DNA of 64,000 nt, from assembly GCA_903231505.1 (NCBI GenBank), contig CAFBRK010000283.1, positions 124,001 through 188,000 on the forward strand, given 5' to 3'. This document shows, piece after piece, positions 60,896 to 64,000 of this stretch; the first letter of the stretch is position 1; the number at the start of each line of letters is the position of its first letter. The notes beneath the pieces were generated by a model that saw only the letters and a list, made by a program, of their open reading frames with translations, had not been told where the DNA came from and ran no database searches. The stretch is from Olavius algarvensis associated proteobacterium Delta 3 (GTDB lineage: Bacteria > Desulfobacterota > Desulfobacteria > Desulfobacterales > CAFBRK01). The position numbers were made by a program, and so were the translations under genes.

Positions 60896-62785
60896 TTGAG
60901 CCTTTTGAAAACTGTTAATTATCCTAATGATATCAAAGAACTACCTAGGTCGGAGCTACCCGTTCTGGCAGCTGAGATCCGGGATCGGATCGTACACGTG
61001 GTCTCTCAAAATGGTGGTCATTTGGCGCCCAGCCTGGGTGCCGTGGAACTGGCCATCGCTATCCACTATGTTTTCGATACGCCGAGAGACAAAGTCGTCT
61101 GGGATGTGGGCCACCAGGCATATGCCCACAAATTGCTCACCGGTCGCCAGGAACAGTTCCACACCATACGGCAATTCGAGGGCCTGTGCGGGTTTACCCG
61201 AAAAAGTGAAAGCCCGTTCGATGCCTTCACCACGGGGCACAGCAGCACGTCCATTTCTGCGGGATTGGGCATGACGTGCGCCAAACACTTAAAACAGGAG
61301 CCTGGAAAGGTCATTGCGGTTATCGGGGACGGATCCATGACGGCCGGACTGGCTTTCGAGGGCATGAATCAGGCCGGTGACCAGCACAAAGACCTGATCG
61401 TGATTCTCAACGATAACGATATGTCCATCGCACCCAACGTGGGGGCGGTGTCCTCCCTGCTCAGCCGGACCTTTTCGGTCCGCCGGCTGCAAAACATGAA
61501 AAAAGATTTCGGAGGGTTTCTCAAATCCCTGCCTAAAATCGGAGACGATATTTACCAATTCGCGAAGCGTTCTGAAGATTCATTTAAGACATTTATCACT
61601 CCGGGCATGCTCTTTGAGGCGTTTAATTTTGATTATTTTGGTCCCATCAACGGTCACAATCTCGACCATCTGATCGATATATTGTTAAATATCAAGAGTC
61701 TGGATGAACCTGTCCTGCTGCATGTAACCACCCGGAAGGGAAAGGGATACCGGCCGGCAGAAGAGAATCCGGTCCATTTTCACGGTGTCGGCTGTTTTGA
61801 TGAAGGAACCGGCACCTGTATCGACCGCCCCAGCCCCATCCCCACCTACACCAGTGTGTTCGGCCGGACCCTCATGGAACTGGCAGGCATCGACGATCGG
61901 ATTGTGGCCGTCACCGCTGCCATGCCCGAAGGAACGGGGCTGGCGCAGTTTGCCGAGGCGTTTCCGGATCGCTTTTTCGATGTGGGGATTGCCGAGCAAC
62001 ACGGGGTGACCTTCGCCGCCGGCATGGCCACAGAGGGATTCAAGCCGGTGGTGGCCATTTACTCCACATTCCTGCAACGGGCGTTCGACCAGATACTCCA
62101 TGACGTCTGTCTCGAATCCATCCCGGTAGTGTTCGCGCTGGACCGGGGAGGCATCGTCGGCGAGGATGGAGCGACCCACCATGGACTGTTCGACCTGGCG
62201 TACTTGCGAATCCTGCCGAACATGGTGGTGATGGCTCCGAAAGACGAAAACGAACTCCGCCGAATGATGGTCACCGCCCTATCCCACCGGGGTCCCATCG
62301 CTCTGAGGTATCCTCGAGGCACCGGCACCGGATGTCAATTGGATCCGGACCCTGCCCCGATTCCCATCGGCAAGGCGGAAATTTTACGCGAGGGCGACGA
62401 TCTGCTGATTTTGGCCGCAGGCCGGTCCGTCTCCGATGCCCTCGAGGCCGATGAAGCGCTGCGTCGCGAGGGCATCGCTGCGACGATCGTCAACTGCCGC
62501 TTCATCAAACCTCTGGATGGGGATCTGATTCTCGACCTGGTGCAGCGCATCCCAAGGGTGATTACAGCAGAGGAACATGTCCTGAGCGGAGGGTTTGGCA
62601 GCGCCGTGCTGGAGCTTATTGCCGATAGCGGAATCTCCGGTATTCAGGTGAAACGGATCGGCATCGGCGATGTGTTCGTGGAACACGGCACCCAAAACAT
62701 CCTCCGCAACAAACACGGTGTGGACAGCACCGCCATTGAAGACGCCGCCAGGGCCATCATGCAATGTGAGGTTCAGCCGGGGTAG
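60896..62785 (+). CDS. dxs: 1-deoxy-D-xylulose-5-phosphate synthase
   Basis: This 629-residue thiamine-diphosphate enzyme condenses pyruvate and glyceraldehyde-3-phosphate in the first step of the MEP isoprenoid pathway. It has WDVGHQAYAHKLLTGR, the ThDP motif VIGDGSMTAGLAFEGMN...DLIVILNDNDMSI, and the DXS domain GIAEQHGVTFAAGMA and DRGGIVGEDGATHHG. The start is a TTG at 60896 with GAAAGGAA in front. In many bacteria ispA lies between xseB and dxs; here the gap (60679-60895) holds no supported gene. Confidence 0.93.
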   Translation: MSLLKTVNYPNDIKELPRSELPVLAAEIRDRIVHVVSQNGGHLAPSLGAVELAIAIHYVFDTPRDKVVWDVGHQAYAHKLLTGRQEQFHTIRQFEGLCGFTRKSESPFDAFTTGHSSTSISAGLGMTCAKHLKQEPGKVIAVIGDGSMTAGLAFEGMNQAGDQHKDLIVILNDNDMSIAPNVGAVSSLLSRTFSVRRLQNMKKDFGGFLKSLPKIGDDIYQFAKRSEDSFKTFITPGMLFEAFNFDYFGPINGHNLDHLIDILLNIKSLDEPVLLHVTTRKGKGYRPAEENPVHFHGVGCFDEGTGTCIDRPSPIPTYTSVFGRTLMELAGIDDRIVAVTAAMPEGTGLAQFAEAFPDRFFDVGIAEQHGVTFAAGMATEGFKPVVAIYSTFLQRAFDQILHDVCLESIPVVFALDRGGIVGEDGATHHGLFDLAYLRILPNMVVMAPKDENELRRMMVTALSHRGPIALRYPRGTGTGCQLDPDPAPIPIGKAEILREGDDLLILAAGRSVSDALEADEALRREGIAATIVNCRFIKPLDGDLILDLVQRIPRVITAEEHVLSGGFGSAVLELIADSGISGIQVKRIGIGDVFVEHGTQNILRNKHGVDSTAIEDAARAIMQCEVQPG

Positions 62786-62876
62786 TTTTTTTCACTTGAC
62801 GATGTGTCGCTGCGTGTCGGAGCCTCGCAGAAATCCTCTAGAATCCGTCGGTAACCTGAGCGACACCGTCGCGTTG

Positions 62877-62969
62877 TACAGTGGTTGTCATAAATATGTT
62901 CCGTTTGCAGACATATGGAAACGATGACCGCAGAGTCGCATCGGAACGCAATTCCGGCAATCGCTATAG
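62877..62969. mobile_element. MITE-like element, 93 bp
   Basis: Left arm 62877-62903 and right arm 62942-62969 match the element at 6128-6288 closely (also the adjoining GCAGACATATGGAAACGATG stretch), but the internal hairpin is missing. It lies between dxs and the TlyA-type methylase gene. Confidence 0.72.
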
Positions 62970-63002
62970 AACAGTTGCCGATGTTACCCGCCCTTCCCCG
63001 TT

Positions 63003-63737
63003 ATGCAAAAGAAACGACTCGACAGCACGCTGGTGGATCAAGGTCTTGCCAAAAGCCGTCAACGCGCCCGTTCCCTGATTATGGCCGGTCTGGTGCTGGT
63101 TGACGATGTTCCGGTGGACAAACCCGGGACACCGGTGACCGGGTCGGAGCGGATCACGTTGCGTGGCGAGGATCATCCGTACGTCAGCCGTGGCGGGGTC
63201 AAGCTTGAGAAGGCCCTCGAGGCATTCGGGGTAAATGTGAACGGGCGGGTGTGCTTGGATGTGGGGGCCTCCACCGGCGGGTTCACGGACTGTCTGCTGC
63301 GCCATGGGGCCCAAAAAGTCTTCGCCGTGGATGTGGGTTACGGCCAAATCGCCTGGAAACTGCGTCAGAGTCCCAGGGTGGTGGTGATTGAACGAACCAA
63401 TATTCGGCACATGTCCAGAGAGGCGATTACCGAACCGGTGGATCTGGCGACCATCGATGTGTCGTTTATTTCCCTGAAAATCGTGGTTCCGGCGGTTGTG
63501 CCGTATTTAAAACCAAAAGCGGGGATCGTCGCGCTGATCAAGCCGCAGTTTGAAGCCGGAAAGGGTCGTGTCGGAAAGGGGGGCGTGGTGCGTGATCCTG
63601 TCATGCGTGCCGAAATTGTGAAGGATGTGATAGATACCTTTACAAACCGCGGTTTCCGCTGTTCAAACCCCGAACCATCGCCGATTCGGGGGCCCAAAGG
63701 CAATCAGGAATATCTTATCCATCTCTGCCTGCCGTGA
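63003..63737 (+). CDS. tlyA: TlyA-type rRNA (cytidine-2'-O)-methyltransferase
   Basis: This 244-residue protein has an N-terminal S4 RNA-binding domain (KRLDSTLVDQGLAKSRQRAR) and an FtsJ-like methyltransferase domain (VCLDVGASTGGFTDCLL, AVDVGYGQIAWKL, TIDVSFISLKIVVP, LIKPQFEAGKGRV). TlyA methylates ribosomal RNA in some bacteria; hemolysin activity is secondary. The 63738-64000 flank holds only repeats. Confidence 0.88.
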   Translation: MQKKRLDSTLVDQGLAKSRQRARSLIMAGLVLVDDVPVDKPGTPVTGSERITLRGEDHPYVSRGGVKLEKALEAFGVNVNGRVCLDVGASTGGFTDCLLRHGAQKVFAVDVGYGQIAWKLRQSPRVVVIERTNIRHMSREAITEPVDLATIDVSFISLKIVVPAVVPYLKPKAGIVALIKPQFEAGKGRVGKGGVVRDPVMRAEIVKDVIDTFTNRGFRCSNPEPSPIRGPKGNQEYLIHLCLP

Positions 63738-63882
63738 GACATCCGAACGGGACAACGCGTCGTGCCGATCCTTCCATGGGGAAAGGCTTCGACATGACAC
63801 GGAATGGTTCATCCCGCTGTGACATCATCTGGACCCCATACCGTCCTAGCAACCGAATCGAGACAGAATGGCCAACGTTAAC

Positions 63883-63920
63883 GTCGATACCGGTTCCGAA
63901 CCCGATTCCGATACCGATGA
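63883..63920. repeat. GATTCCGATACCG-type units
   Basis: CGATACCGGTTCCGAACCCG, then CGATTCCGATACCGATG, belongs to the same simple repeat family as 21491-21583 and 22426-22517, here without an obvious partner arm. Confidence 0.5.
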
Positions 63921-63973
63921 CTCGGCAGCTTTCAACCGCGTCAACAATCCACACCCTGGACCCCCTGCCTTCA

Positions 63974-64000
63974 ATCGGAACATATTTATGGCAACTGCTA
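63974..64000 (+). repeat. solo arm of the MITE-like family at the window edge
   Basis: TCGGAACATATTTATGGCAA matches 7968-7995 and is cut by the end of the window, so a whole element may continue beyond it. Confidence 0.6.

Overview
The window reads as chromosomal DNA of a GC-rich anaerobic Gram-negative bacterium, most likely a deltaproteobacterium of the sulfate-reducing Desulfobacterales type. This is an inference from gene content: several small families I associate with that group, a probable selenocysteine protein, sulfane-sulfur enzymes, an L-cysteine desulfidase-type protein and a PUFA-synthase-like locus. No rRNA, tRNA, CRISPR array, phage or complete insertion sequence was seen.

Layout. 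0-7 kb, mostly minus strand: a truncated response regulator, an HPt protein and a Cys-rich small protein; a MalY/PatB-type C-S lyase; a frameshifted glycerophosphodiesterase; a UPF0210 protein and its ACT-domain partner, with a MITE-like repeat between them. 7-30 kb is the most distinctive region. It holds a PUFA-synthase-like system, pfa1 (FMN enoyl reductase), pfa2 (KS-AT-ACP-KR) and pfa3 (KS-CLF-AT-four hotdogs), followed in the same direction by oleB, oleC and oleD of the beta-lactone/long-chain olefin pathway. A block of plus-strand genes (NifX remnant, Cys-rich protein, RmlD-like reductase, ADP-ribosylglycohydrolase) separates pfa1-pfa2 from pfa3. The likely product is an unsaturated or polyene lipid, possibly a head-to-head olefin, but oleA and a PPTase are not in the window.

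30-45 kb holds housekeeping and signalling genes: xerD, an M24 peptidase, a hotdog thioesterase, an orphan ParA with a coupled partner, elbB, a PAS histidine kinase with its NarL-type regulator, two PilZ-like proteins, a cysteine desulfidase-type protein, a DUF1523 protein, an SH3 lipoprotein and a diguanylate cyclase. 45-50 kb is a sulfur/selenium cluster: a rhodanese-ferritin fusion whose catalytic Cys codon is an in-frame TGA followed by a bacterial SECIS-like hairpin, a SelD-associated-type FAD oxidoreductase, and a rhodanese/metallo-beta-lactamase persulfide-dioxygenase-like protein.

50-64 kb: rhomboid protease, dnaK with an intrinsic terminator, Nudix hydrolase, a recB/recD deletion relic, a frameshifted fabH, a beta-helix nucleotidyl-transferase-like protein, glmM, Bax-inhibitor-1 protein, xseA-xseB, dxs and a TlyA-type methylase. 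Short inverted-repeat elements of at least one MITE-like family occur at about 6.1, 8.0, 35.1, 38.4, 62.9 and 64.0 kb.
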